Source of the DNA: Nocardia wallacei
GTDB taxonomy: Bacteria > Actinomycetota > Actinomycetes > Mycobacteriales > Mycobacteriaceae
Reading direction: 5' to 3'
DNA: 48,912 nt
NCBI RefSeq assembly: GCF_029869545.1
Contig: NZ_JARWQD010000217.1
Span: forward strand, 1-48,912
In this document: positions 1-7,877 of the stretch, piece by piece
How the letters are laid out: the number at the start of each line of letters is the position of its first letter
Numbering within the stretch: position 1 is the first letter of the stretch
Program-made: the position numbers and the translations under genes
The notes under the pieces: generated by a model
Seen by the model: only the letters and a program-made list of their open reading frames with translations
Databases searched by the model: none
Told to the model about the DNA's origin: nothing

Positions 1-95
1 GAAGCCTGCAATGGCAATGGCAATCAACCAGATCCGTGCCATGGCTGAGCCTTTCTCTGCACGGCCGGGGCCGACGGACGTGTTGGTGAATCGCG

Positions 96-461
96 ATGGT
101 GTGGTGGCTGGGCGTGGACTGCGGGGGCCGGCCCTTCGCCGAAAAACCCGTGGCCGAGGGGGGCTATGTCGAAATCGTTCTTGTGGCCGCCCGGGGGGCG
201 GGGGGGCGCTCGGGCGCCGCCGACTGGAGCGCCGAGCGCCGCGAGCAGTTCGCCAACGACCTGGACGATCCGCAGTTGATCGCGGTCACCGCGGCCTCGA
301 ATCGTGCCAAGGGTGACCAGGATCCGGCGCAGTGGCTGCCGCCCAACACCGCCTACCGCTGCACCTATGCGCGGATGTGGGTGGCGGTGAAATCGACATG
401 GGCCCTCACGCTGCAGCAGTCGGAGAAGGACGCCGTCGCCGAGGCGCTGCGGAGCTGCTGA
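96..461 (+). pseudogene. HNH endonuclease family protein, C-terminal remnant
   Basis: From about residue 40 the translation matches the C-terminal half of the small secreted HNH (GmrSD/DUF1524-like) nucleases of actinobacteria: W-S-A-E-R-R-E, F-A-N-D-L-D-D-P-Q-L-I-A-V-T, N-R-A-K-G-D-Q-D-P and the W-L-P-P-N-T-A-Y-R-C-T-Y block. The expected D-H-x-V-P-L-A catalytic segment just before it reads instead V-E-I-V-L-V-A-A-R, encoded by G-runs at about 190-206, and a stop at 87-89 closes the frame upstream. The N-terminal half and signal peptide are absent. Because this is a contig edge with homopolymer runs, sequencing error is as likely as true decay. As written, the product lacks the catalytic histidine. 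Confidence 0.7.
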
Positions 462-467
462 GGGCAG

Positions 468-1607
468 TCAGTCCGCGCCCGGCGAACTGGACACCAGCGG
501 GCGGGCCTCGGGTTCGGTCGCGGGCACCGCCCGCGTGCTCTTGCCGACGGTATTCAGGTGCCCCAGCGCCTGCGCGTAGGAATCCAGCAGCCCGGTCTCG
601 GCGTAGGGCAGCCCGCGCTCGGCGCAGAACTGCACCACCAGCGGTTGCGCCCGGCGCAGCGAGGGCCGCGGCATCGCGGGGAACAGATGATGCTCGATCT
701 GATAGTTCAGCCCGCCCAGCGCGGCATCGACGAACCGGCCGCCGCGCACATTGCGGGAGGTGAGCACCTGGCGGCGCAGGAAGTCGGTGGACTCCGCGGC
801 CGTCAGCACCGCCATCCCCTTGTGGTTGGGAGCGAACGTGCAGCCCATGTACAGCCCGAACAGACCCTGGTGCAGCAGGACGAAGGCGACGGCGGGAACC
901 GGCGGCAGCACGGCGAACACCAAGGCCAGGTACCCGATCCCGTGCGCTGCCAGCAGCGCCGCCTCCCACCGGCGATGCCGAATATCCCAGCGCGCCACGC
1001 CCTTCACGCTCGCGCCGTGCAGGCTCCAGCCCTCCAGCAGCAGCATCGGGAAGAACAGCCACGCCTGATACCGGAATATCAAGCGCCGCAGGCCCTGTCC
1101 GCGCCGCGCGCGCTCGCCGGAGTGCGCCAGCACCCCCATGATGTCCGGGTCCTCCCCCTCGGTGTTGGGGTGGGCGTGGTGGCGATTGTGATTGCTGGTC
1201 CACCAGCCGATGCTGACCCCGATGCCGAGGTTCCCGGCGATCAGCCCGTACAGGTGGTTGGCCCACCGGGTGCGGAAGATCTGCCGATGCCCGGCGTCGT
1301 GACCGAGGAACGCGAGCTGCGCGAACACCGCGGCCTGCCACGCGGCGACCCCGATCTGCCACCACGAGTCGCCGACGAGGGCGAACGCCACCCATCCGGC
1401 CACCCACGCCACCGCCGTGATCGCGCTCTTCCAGGCGTAGTACCGCACCCGCCGGTCCAGCAGCCCGGCCTGGCGCACCCGGCGCAACAGCACCGCGTAC
1501 TCACTGCCCCGCACCGGGTCCGAACTGGTGGGCGGGCGAGCCACCCACGCAGGCTCCGGCGATCCGGCTCGCAAAGCCACCGAGCCGGATAGGTTGTCGA
1601 TCGTCAC
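468..1607 (-). CDS. Membrane fatty-acid desaturase
   Basis: 379 residues from a GTG start at 1607; an ATG at 1712 is in frame, but the extra 35 residues look non-coding. The protein carries the three histidine boxes of di-iron membrane desaturases: G-H-D-A-G-H (about 102-107), H-N-R-H-H (140-144) and Q-I-E-H-H (303-307). Hydrophobic segments lie at about 60-100, 120-140, 183-193 and 218-255. The Q-x-x-H-H third box is typical of front-end (delta-6-like) acyl desaturases, but no cytochrome b5 domain is present, as is usual for bacterial members. Likely role: oxygen- and electron-dependent introduction of a double bond into membrane acyl chains. Regiospecificity cannot be read from sequence. 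The gene stands alone, convergent with the HNH remnant. Confidence 0.88.
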   Translation of the reverse strand: MTIDNLSGSVALRAGSPEPAWVARPPTSSDPVRGSEYAVLLRRVRQAGLLDRRVRYYAWKSAITAVAWVAGWVAFALVGDSWWQIGVAAWQAAVFAQLAFLGHDAGHRQIFRTRWANHLYGLIAGNLGIGVSIGWWTSNHNRHHAHPNTEGEDPDIMGVLAHSGERARRGQGLRRLIFRYQAWLFFPMLLLEGWSLHGASVKGVARWDIRHRRWEAALLAAHGIGYLALVFAVLPPVPAVAFVLLHQGLFGLYMGCTFAPNHKGMAVLTAAESTDFLRRQVLTSRNVRGGRFVDAALGGLNYQIEHHLFPAMPRPSLRRAQPLVVQFCAERGLPYAETGLLDSYAQALGHLNTVGKSTRAVPATEPEARPLVSSSPGAD

Positions 1608-1917
1608 GCACGGCCTACCATTCTGCCCCGGTTGTCGTGTTCGAGGCTCACACTTCCGCACACCCGCAGCCATTCTGCGGCATCGGGCGCGCGGCACTGT
1701 CGGCGGCCGCACGATCGCGGCCCGCAGTCAGACTCCAGGGTGCCGCGAGGACATATCCGCCGAGTGAACGCGGATGTGGATCGGCGACACATCTGCGTGA
1801 CGATCCGTGCACGACGGTCCGCCGCGGCCCCGAGAAACCCCTAGTACCACGGTATTACGGCCGAACAGCTCCACAGCGGGGTGTGGATCGGCACCGGCGA
1901 TTCCTACCGTGCGAGGC
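1608..1917. other. Divergent intergenic region with palindromes
   Basis: This 310-bp gap separates the desaturase from the secreted protein and should hold both promoters. I see no convincing gene in it. It contains a 6-bp inverted repeat with a 9-bp spacer at 1773-1793 (listed separately), a near-palindrome around 1842-1857 (TAGTACC-AC-GGTATTA, one mismatch) and an 11-bp direct repeat TGTGGATCGGC at 1775-1785 and 1882-1892. No clear -35/-10 pair can be assigned by eye. Confidence 0.5.
1773..1793. promoter_or_regulatory. Candidate operator, inverted repeat
   Basis: GATGTG at 1773-1778 and CACATC at 1788-1793 form a perfect inverted repeat around a 9-bp spacer between the divergent desaturase and secreted-protein genes. 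The geometry suits a dimeric regulator. No cognate regulator is adjacent, so the assignment rests on the repeat alone. Confidence 0.3.
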
Positions 1918-2475
1918 ATGCTCACCAACGAATCCGAGTTCTCCGCCTCGCCCGGGAGCCGACCCACCCGACCGCTGTGGCTGCGCGGGCTGGCCGGGGC
2001 CGTGGCCGCGGTCGCCACCGTCAGCTTTCTCGGTGCCGCCGTCGCGGCCGCGGCACCCGGTGCCGATACCGAATGCCTCTGGGCCGGAACCGGTTACGCG
2101 AATTCGGCCACGGTCGTCGCGGGCGGTTCCGCCTTCACCTGCGTGACCGATCGCGGCACACCGCACTGGATTCGGGGCGCGGCGGTCGGCACCCCGAGCA
2201 CGGTCGCGAATCCGGGCGCGGCCATGCCACCGGCGGGCGTGTTCAGCGTCGGCGCGGTGCAACCGGGGACCGAATACACCGACTCCTGTGTCGGCACCCT
2301 GCTCGTCGACGGCAGCGAACACCGGTATCAGGTGGTCGAGGCGTCGGGCACGCTGTTCTGGAAGGCGGCGGGCCCGATCTCCGAGTGGGCATTCGACCCC
2401 GGCACCGGCCCGGTGCCGACCACCCGCTCGGCGAGCCTGTGCCCGGAGGACCCGGTGCTGTGGCCACAGAACTGA
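1918..2475 (+). CDS. Secreted hypothetical protein
   Basis: 185 residues from the ATG at 1918. An N-terminal basic stretch is followed by a hydrophobic segment (about 21-43, rich in A/V/G) and an A-A-A-A-P cleavage-like site, so it is probably Sec-exported. The mature part is about 140 residues, rich in T, G and P, with four cysteines (around D-T-E-C-L-W, A-F-T-C-V-T, T-D-S-C-V-G and S-L-C-P) that could make two disulfides. I do not recognise a domain. Small secreted proteins of this build with paired cysteines are common in Nocardia and Mycobacterium, with no assigned function. Nothing in its neighbours suggests a role. Confidence 0.75.
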   Translation: MLTNESEFSASPGSRPTRPLWLRGLAGAVAAVATVSFLGAAVAAAAPGADTECLWAGTGYANSATVVAGGSAFTCVTDRGTPHWIRGAAVGTPSTVANPGAAMPPAGVFSVGAVQPGTEYTDSCVGTLLVDGSEHRYQVVEASGTLFWKAAGPISEWAFDPGTGPVPTTRSASLCPEDPVLWPQN

Positions 2476-2558
2476 GCGCCGGTGACCAGGGTCACAATGC
2501 GCATCCGCTGCTCGCGGCATAAATTCGGATATTAGCGAAATGCCGAAGGAAGGTGAGT

Positions 2559-2852
2559 GTGCTCGACGAGTGCAAGGCGCTGGCGAACGAGACGCGGCTG
2601 CGCATCCTGGAGTGGCTGAAGGAACCGGCCGCGAACTTCCCCGGATGTGACGGCGAGACGGCGGAGTTCGGCGTCTGCGTCGGGCTCATTCAGCGCAAGG
2701 CCGGGACGTCGGCCTCGACGGTGTCGGCGCATCTGGCGATCCTGCAGCGGGCCGGATTCCTGACCGCCACCCGCCGCGGGCAGTGGACCTACTACCGCCG
2801 CGACGACGCCCGCATCCGCGCCTTCACCGAGCACCTGCACCGCACTCTGTGA
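2559..2852 (+). CDS. ArsR-family winged-helix regulator
   Basis: About 97 residues. Two in-frame GTG codons compete (2553 and 2559). The purine-rich GGAAGG at 2548-2553 overlaps the first and sits 5 nt before the second, so 2559 is preferred. The sequence has the ArsR fold signature: [11 protein letters not shown] near the N-terminus, then the recognition region [18 protein letters not shown] and the wing [11 protein letters not shown]. Two cysteines (in F-P-G-C-D-G and F-G-V-C-V-G) lie in the insert before the recognition helix, but there is no classical C-x-C metal site. It ends 19 nt before the luciferase-like gene and probably regulates that two-gene unit. Confidence 0.88.
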   Translation: MLDECKALANETRLRILEWLKEPAANFPGCDGETAEFGVCVGLIQRKAGTSASTVSAHLAILQRAGFLTATRRGQWTYYRRDDARIRAFTEHLHRTL

Positions 2853-2871
2853 CCACGAAAGGCAGCGTCGA

Positions 2872-3882
2872 ATGCCGCTAGCACTGTCCATCCTCGACCT
2901 CGCGTCGATCGCACCGGGCGCCTCGGCGCGCGACAGCTTCGACAACAGCGTCGCCCTGGCCCGCGCCGCCGAACGCAGCGGTTACCGGCGCGTCTGGTAC
3001 GCCGAGCACCACAACATGGGCTCCATCGCCTCGAGCGCCACGAGTGTGCTGATCGGACATGTCGCGGCACAGACCGAAACCATCCGGCTCGGCTCCGGCG
3101 GCATCATGCTGCCCAATCATTCGCCGCTGGTGATCGCCGAGCAGTTCGGCACGCTGGAGACGCTGTACCCGGGGCGCATCGACCTCGGGCTGGGCCGGGC
3201 GCCGGGCAGCGATCAGAAGACGATGCTCGCCCTGCGGCGCAATCCGAGCTCCGCGGACAGCTTCCCGCAGGACGTGCTCGAACTGCAGGGCTATCTCACC
3301 GGGCATTCGCGGGTGCCCGGAGTGCAGGCCGTTCCGCGCGCGGAAGGCGTTGTGCCGCTGTACATTCTGGGGTCTTCGCTGTTCGGCGCCCAGCTCGCCG
3401 CGCAGCTCGGCCTGCCGTACGCGTTCGCCTCCCACTTCGCCCCCGACGCGCTGCACCAGGCCGTGGCCACCTACCGCGAGCACTTCCGGCCGTCGGATCA
3501 GCTCGCCGAGCCGTACGTGATGGCCGGTGTCAACGTGTTCGCCGCCGACGACCACGACGCCGCGGCCGAGCAGAAGACGGTCGCCTACCGGGCCCGGGCG
3601 CGGATGATGATCAAGCGCGGCGCGGCGGATGCCCGCTTCACCGACGAGGAGATCGACGCGTTCCTGGCCTCCCCCAACGGCGCCCAGCTCACCGCGATGA
3701 CCCGCTACACCGCCGTGGGTACCCCCGCCGAGATCCGTACGTACCTCGACGATTTCGCCGCCGCCATCGACGCCGACGAGCTCATCCTCGCCCACCACGC
3801 CCACCGGATCGAGGACCGGGTGCGGTCGGTCGAGCTGACCGGGAGTGTCATGGGCGCCCTGGAAACGGCACGGCCCCACTGA
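2872..3882 (+). CDS. Luciferase-like (LLM) flavin oxidoreductase, group 1
   Basis: 336 residues, ATG start with GAAAGG upstream. This is a TIM-barrel luciferase-like monooxygenase with the group-1 hallmarks: an N-terminal [15 protein letters not shown] (about 40-49), [18 protein letters not shown] and D-L-G-L-G-R-A-P-G. Members use reduced FMN (or F420) and oxygen; the substrate is unknown. Co-directional with the ArsR gene 19 nt upstream, so probably one transcript under its control. Length is normal for the family and the reading frame is clean. Confidence 0.9.
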   Translation: MPLALSILDLASIAPGASARDSFDNSVALARAAERSGYRRVWYAEHHNMGSIASSATSVLIGHVAAQTETIRLGSGGIMLPNHSPLVIAEQFGTLETLYPGRIDLGLGRAPGSDQKTMLALRRNPSSADSFPQDVLELQGYLTGHSRVPGVQAVPRAEGVVPLYILGSSLFGAQLAAQLGLPYAFASHFAPDALHQAVATYREHFRPSDQLAEPYVMAGVNVFAADDHDAAAEQKTVAYRARARMMIKRGAADARFTDEEIDAFLASPNGAQLTAMTRYTAVGTPAEIRTYLDDFAAAIDADELILAHHAHRIEDRVRSVELTGSVMGALETARPH

Positions 3883-3897
3883 TATTCGGGCGTCGGG

Positions 3898-4379
3898 TCA
3901 TTCCCCGGCGGGCTCGCGGCGCGGGCCGATCAGCGCGACCGCGGTGTCGATGATCGTGGTGATGTCGCCGCCCGCCTCGACGGTGGAGGCGATCAGTTCG
4001 CGGTAGCCGCCGTGGAGGGTCGTCGCCGTCTGCCGCGACGGCGGGTGCAGGTCGGCGGATTGGAATTCCGGTGTCGCCGTGAGGTTCCGGATCAGGGTGA
4101 CGAATGCCTCCCCGGTGTCGCGATGCAGCTGCCGGGCATCCTCGCCGAGGGCGGGGATGTCGCGGATCCAGGCCAGCGTGATCGAGGTGTCGCGCTGGGA
4201 GGCGCCGATCCATGCCTCGATCGCCTGGCGCACCTGGGTGCGCCACGACGCCGCCCGGTGAACGCCGAGCCGTGGCGCTCGCGCAGGCGCCGCCACGCGC
4301 GGGTCCGTCCGGTCAGTATCTCCAACGCCTGCACGATGCCCGGCGTGCTCGGTCCGTCGGGCAGGTTCACGGGGGTCAT
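3898..4379 (-). pseudogene. TetR-like regulator remnant, frameshifted and lacking its DNA-binding domain
   Basis: Two reading frames are needed. From an ATG at 4379 the first frame gives about 42 plausible residues (through R-R-L-R-E-R-H-G-S-A-F). It then degenerates near 4256-4263, while the frame shifted by one base continues with A-S-W-R-T-Q-V-R-Q-A-I-E-A-W, I-R-D-I-P-A-L-G-E-D, T-L-H-G-G-Y-R-E-L-I-A-S-T-V-E down to the stop at 3898. That second part is typical of the C-terminal ligand-binding half of TetR-family repressors. No helix-turn-helix is encoded upstream; only 49 bp separate it from the next gene. I read it as a decayed gene with a 5' deletion and a frameshift, though one sequencing error could explain the shift. 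Confidence 0.6.
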
Positions 4380-4428
4380 GGGCCGCCTCGAGGGTCACCC
4401 GGAATCCGGTTCGGCTTAGGCTGATGCC

Positions 4429-5673
4429 GTGCAGGTGGTCATGGTCGTGGGAATCGTCGTCGTGGTATGCCTTGTCGCCCTGGCGATTTGCGGGCTGCAC
4501 TGGTATCTGTGGCGGCGGCTCGTGCGGGATACGACGGCGCGCGGCTCGGCCGCCCGCTACCTCGGCACCGCGGTGCTGGTCGCGGGTCCCGTGCTGCTGA
4601 TCGGTGCGTTCGTCGCCGAACGGGCCGGGCTGGCGTTCCTGCTCATCCAGCTCATCGCCTGGCCGGGATACATGTGGGGCGCGCTGCTGGTGTACCTCGT
4701 GCTGTGGCTGCTGGCGGCCGAGCCGGTCCGCCCGCTGCTGCGATGGTGGCTGTCCCGCGGGGACGACGCCGCCGAACGGGCCGAGCCGACGCCGGTCGCC
4801 GCGAACGCTGTGCCGGGGCCGTCCGCGCCAGCCGAGCCGCCCGCGCCGGTTTCGCGGCGGCTGTTCGTATCCCGGGTGGTGGGTGGGGCGGCGGGGCTGG
4901 CGGCGGTGACCACGGTCGGTTACGGCACCTATGGCGTGCTGGCCGGTCCGCGGGTGAAGCGACTGGCGGTGCCGCTGGCGAATCTGCCGCGCGCCGCGCA
5001 CGGCTACCGGATCGCGGTGGTCAGCGATATTCATCTCGGCCCGATTCTGGGCCGCGGATTCGCCGAGCGGGTGGTCGAGACGATCAACGGCACGCAGCCG
5101 GATCTCATCGCGGTGGTGGGCGATCTGGTCGACGGCAGCGTCGAACACCTGCGCTCGGCGGTCGAACCGCTGTCGCGGCTGCGGGCGCGGCACGGCGCCT
5201 ATTTCGTCACCGGCAATCACGAGTACTTCTCCGGCGCCGAGCAGTGGATCGACCACGTCCAGGAGCTCGGACTGCGCCTGCTGGCCAACAGCCGCACCGA
5301 ACTCCCGCATTTCGATCTGGCAGGCGTCAACGATGTGCAGGGCGAACGCATCGGGCAGGGACCGGATTTCGCCGCCGCGCTCGCCGATCGCGATCTCGCG
5401 CGCACCGCGGTGCTGCTGGCGCATCAGCCGGTACAGATCCACGATGCCGTCGAATACGGCGTCGACCTGCAGCTGTCCGGGCACACCCACGGCGGCCAGA
5501 TCTGGCCCGGGAATCTCGTTGCGGGACTCGCCAATCCGACGGTCGCGGGCCTGGAACGCTACGGCGACACGCAGCTGTATGTCACCCGCGGCGCGGGTGC
5601 CTGGGGACCCCCGGTCCGCGTCGGCGCTCCCTCCGATATCACCGTGATCGAGCTGGCGTCGGCCCGGGCATGA
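4429..5673 (+). CDS. Membrane-anchored metallophosphoesterase
   Basis: 414 residues from GTG 4429 (an ATG at 4441 is an alternative). Three N-terminal membrane segments (about 3-22, 45-65, 68-95) are followed by a charged, proline-rich linker, a further hydrophobic stretch near 147-168 and then the catalytic domain. The calcineurin-type metal ligands are complete: V-S-D-I-H-L-G (D-x-H), V-V-G-D-L-V-D-G (G-D-x-x-D), T-G-N-H-E-Y-F (G-N-H-E), L-L-A-H-Q-P and S-G-H-T-H-G-G-Q-I-W. This layout matches the YkuE/YaeI-like membrane phosphoesterases. Substrate unknown; some relatives act on lipid pyrophosphates. Transcribed away from the TetR remnant and convergent with the DUF5753 gene. Confidence 0.92.
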   Translation: MQVVMVVGIVVVVCLVALAICGLHWYLWRRLVRDTTARGSAARYLGTAVLVAGPVLLIGAFVAERAGLAFLLIQLIAWPGYMWGALLVYLVLWLLAAEPVRPLLRWWLSRGDDAAERAEPTPVAANAVPGPSAPAEPPAPVSRRLFVSRVVGGAAGLAAVTTVGYGTYGVLAGPRVKRLAVPLANLPRAAHGYRIAVVSDIHLGPILGRGFAERVVETINGTQPDLIAVVGDLVDGSVEHLRSAVEPLSRLRARHGAYFVTGNHEYFSGAEQWIDHVQELGLRLLANSRTELPHFDLAGVNDVQGERIGQGPDFAAALADRDLARTAVLLAHQPVQIHDAVEYGVDLQLSGHTHGGQIWPGNLVAGLANPTVAGLERYGDTQLYVTRGAGAWGPPVRVGAPSDITVIELASARA

Positions 5674-5679
5674 CGAGGT

Positions 5680-6390
5680 TCACAGCGGCGAGCCGTCGGC
5701 GGCGGCGGTGATGATGTCGCTGGTGCGGTCGGGGCGAACCGCGTTGACGCACAGGCGGTCCCAGATCGCATGGTAGGTGTCGAGGTCGCTGGGCCGGTCC
5801 AGGAATCGCGCATCGGTGGCGTGATGGATGTGCACGATATCGCCCAGATCGGCGTCGGCGAGCCGCAGCAGGACGAAGGGAATGGTGCTGATGAGCGGGC
5901 CGCAGGCGTGGTCAGGCATGATCTGCACGGTGATGTTCGGCCGTTGGGCGGCGCCGGCGAGATGGTTGAGCTGATCGCGCCAGACCTGATGGCCGCCAGG
6001 TTGGCGGCGTAGCGCCGCCTGTTCGATCACCACCCATAATCGGGGCGGGTTGCGGCGGTCCAGTATTTCCTGACGCCGCCGGAGCAGGTCGACCTGCTGC
6101 TGGACATCATCGGCCGGGCGCGCGAGGGCGAGCGCCTCCCGCGCGTAGGCGGGCGTCTGGAGCAGGTCCGGAATCACGCCGGGCGCGTAACAGCGCAGCA
6201 GTGAGCACGAATCCTCGAGCGCGAGGTAGGTATCCATCCACAGCGGCGCGGCCTCGGCCTGCGGGTGACGGCCCCGGCTGGCGTCGGCGTGGCGCAGTTT
6301 CCGCAGGCGAGAGGCCAGGGCTCGCTGCTGCCTCGCCGAATCGTCCAGCGGCCCCGCACCGTCCGCGGCGGAGGCCGAGCCTTCGATCAT
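5680..6390 (-). CDS. DUF5753 (Scr1-family) protein lacking the XRE DNA-binding domain
   Basis: 236 residues from ATG 6390, which has an AGGGGG Shine-Dalgarno about 6 nt upstream. The DUF5753 core is clear: Y-L-A-L-E-D-S-C-S-L-L-R-C-Y-A-P-G-V-I-P-D-L-L-Q-T-P-A-Y-A-R (in about 58-87), R-R-Q-E-I-L-D-R, the W-V-V-I-E-Q-A-A-L-R block and I-P-F-V-L-L-R. Actinobacterial family members normally carry an N-terminal helix-turn-helix of some 65 residues and are followed by a small DUF397 protein. Here the N-terminus is only a short charged segment and the next gene downstream is the convergent phosphoesterase. It therefore probably cannot bind DNA itself and may act by protein contact, or it is a decayed copy. 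Confidence 0.85.
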   Translation of the reverse strand: MIEGSASAADGAGPLDDSARQQRALASRLRKLRHADASRGRHPQAEAAPLWMDTYLALEDSCSLLRCYAPGVIPDLLQTPAYAREALALARPADDVQQQVDLLRRRQEILDRRNPPRLWVVIEQAALRRQPGGHQVWRDQLNHLAGAAQRPNITVQIMPDHACGPLISTIPFVLLRLADADLGDIVHIHHATDARFLDRPSDLDTYHAIWDRLCVNAVRPDRTSDIITAAADGSPL

Positions 6391-6490
6391 CGATCGCCCC
6401 CTATCGCCCTCGTTCGTCCTGCTTTCCGAGTCTGCCACAGACCCCTGCCCGGCGCCGGACCACAGTCGGCCGGTCGCGGCGCGCCGGCAG

Positions 6491-7831
6491 TTACCGCGTG
6501 ACAGGCGCATGGAGCGTGTGCAGGACCCAGTGACCCCTGCCGTTGGCCTTGGCGTAGTACAGGCTGGTGTCCGCGGCGTCGAGCAGCGACTCCGGTCTGG
6601 CACCGGCGACGGGGGTGACGACCGCACCGATGCTGGCGGAGATCTGCAGCCGGTGCCCGTCGGCGGTGATCGGTTCCGTCAGCGACGATTTCAGTCGATC
6701 CACCATGGCGGTGACGTGATCGGTGCTGGCCGGTGGCGGGATGAGGGCGACGAACTCGTCGCCACCGATGCGGGCGACGAGACAATCGTGGTCGCGCACG
6801 CTGTGGTTCAGGCGGGCGGCGACCGCGGCGAGAACCTGATCGCCGACGCCGTGGCCGTAGTGGTCGTTGACGTGCTTGAACCGATCGAGGTCGGCGAAGC
6901 ACAGGCCGATGCGGTCGGTGGTGGCGGCGGTGGCGATCACCTCGTCGATCCGGTCGAGCAGGTGGCGGCGGTTGGGTAGCCCGGTGAGCGGATCGTGGCG
7001 GGCCTGGTGCCGCAGCTTCTCCTGGAGCCGGTGCCGCTCGGTGACGTCCTCCCCGAGGGCGAGCAGGTAGTCCGGTTGCCCGCCGGTGCCCTTGACGTAG
7101 GTGATCGTGAACGACGCCCAGCCGACACTGCTGTCGGCGCGTAGTAGCCGCCGCTCGATCCTGACGGTGCCCTCCTGCGCGGGCACGAGCTTGTCGTAGA
7201 CGAGCTGGCGAATTTCGGCCTGATCGTCGGGATGGGCGAAATCGTAGACCGAGATTCCGCGCAGCTGCTCCATCGGAACACCGATCATGTCGGCGAGATG
7301 AGGATTGGCCTCCAGCAGCACACCGTCGATATCGCCGACCGCGATCGCGATGGCCGCGTTGTCGAACACGATCCGGAACCGCTGGTCGACGTCGCGGCGG
7401 ACCCGATCGAGGATCCGAGTGTCCGACTGCACCCGCGACTGATGCCCCAGGCCGATCGCCACCAGCAGTGACGCCAGTCGCCGCGCGGCGTCGGGATGGC
7501 CGACGTCGTCGGCCAGACCGTGCAGGACCTGCGCCGACACGATCGGCACCGTCGGGTCGGTCAGCTGCGCCCGGGCCAGCGCCTCGCCCACCCGGATGCC
7601 GACGTCGGCATCGAACGGCTCGGCGGTCAGCCCCGCCAGCAGATCGCCGATCAGCTCGGACAGCAGCGCCCGCCGATCGTGCGCGCCGACGGTCTCGGCC
7701 AGGGCCCGGTCCCACGTCGACGCGAGCGCCAGGTACTCGGGTTCGTCCACCACAACCCCCTCGATGGTCCGCACCGCCCGGGTCGACCCCTCGTCCAGGG
7801 CGGCGTCATTGTCATCCCACGGTAGACGCAT
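6491..7831 (-). CDS. PAS-GGDEF diguanylate cyclase
   Basis: 446 residues, ATG start at 7831. An all-helical N-terminal region (about 1-145) precedes a PAS/PAC sensor (about 150-275; F-R-I-V-F-D-N-A-A-I-A-I-A, L-L-E-A-N-P-H-L) and a GGDEF domain (about 280-440; R-H-D-P-L-T-G-L-P-N-R-R, F-A-D-L-D-R-F-K-H-V-N-D). The active-site loop R-I-G-G-D-E-F is intact, so it should make cyclic di-GMP from two GTP. The inhibitory R-x-x-D is present as R-D-H-D, but one residue too far from GGDEF (six residues between instead of the usual five), so product inhibition may be altered. No EAL domain follows. Likely cytosolic. Confidence 0.92.
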   Translation of the reverse strand: MRLPWDDNDAALDEGSTRAVRTIEGVVVDEPEYLALASTWDRALAETVGAHDRRALLSELIGDLLAGLTAEPFDADVGIRVGEALARAQLTDPTVPIVSAQVLHGLADDVGHPDAARRLASLLVAIGLGHQSRVQSDTRILDRVRRDVDQRFRIVFDNAAIAIAVGDIDGVLLEANPHLADMIGVPMEQLRGISVYDFAHPDDQAEIRQLVYDKLVPAQEGTVRIERRLLRADSSVGWASFTITYVKGTGGQPDYLLALGEDVTERHRLQEKLRHQARHDPLTGLPNRRHLLDRIDEVIATAATTDRIGLCFADLDRFKHVNDHYGHGVGDQVLAAVAARLNHSVRDHDCLVARIGGDEFVALIPPPASTDHVTAMVDRLKSSLTEPITADGHRLQISASIGAVVTPVAGARPESLLDAADTSLYYAKANGRGHWVLHTLHAPVTR

Positions 7832-7877
7832 GTTCCGAAAAGCTATCGCACGGAATCTTTTCCGGGGATGGGAACAG

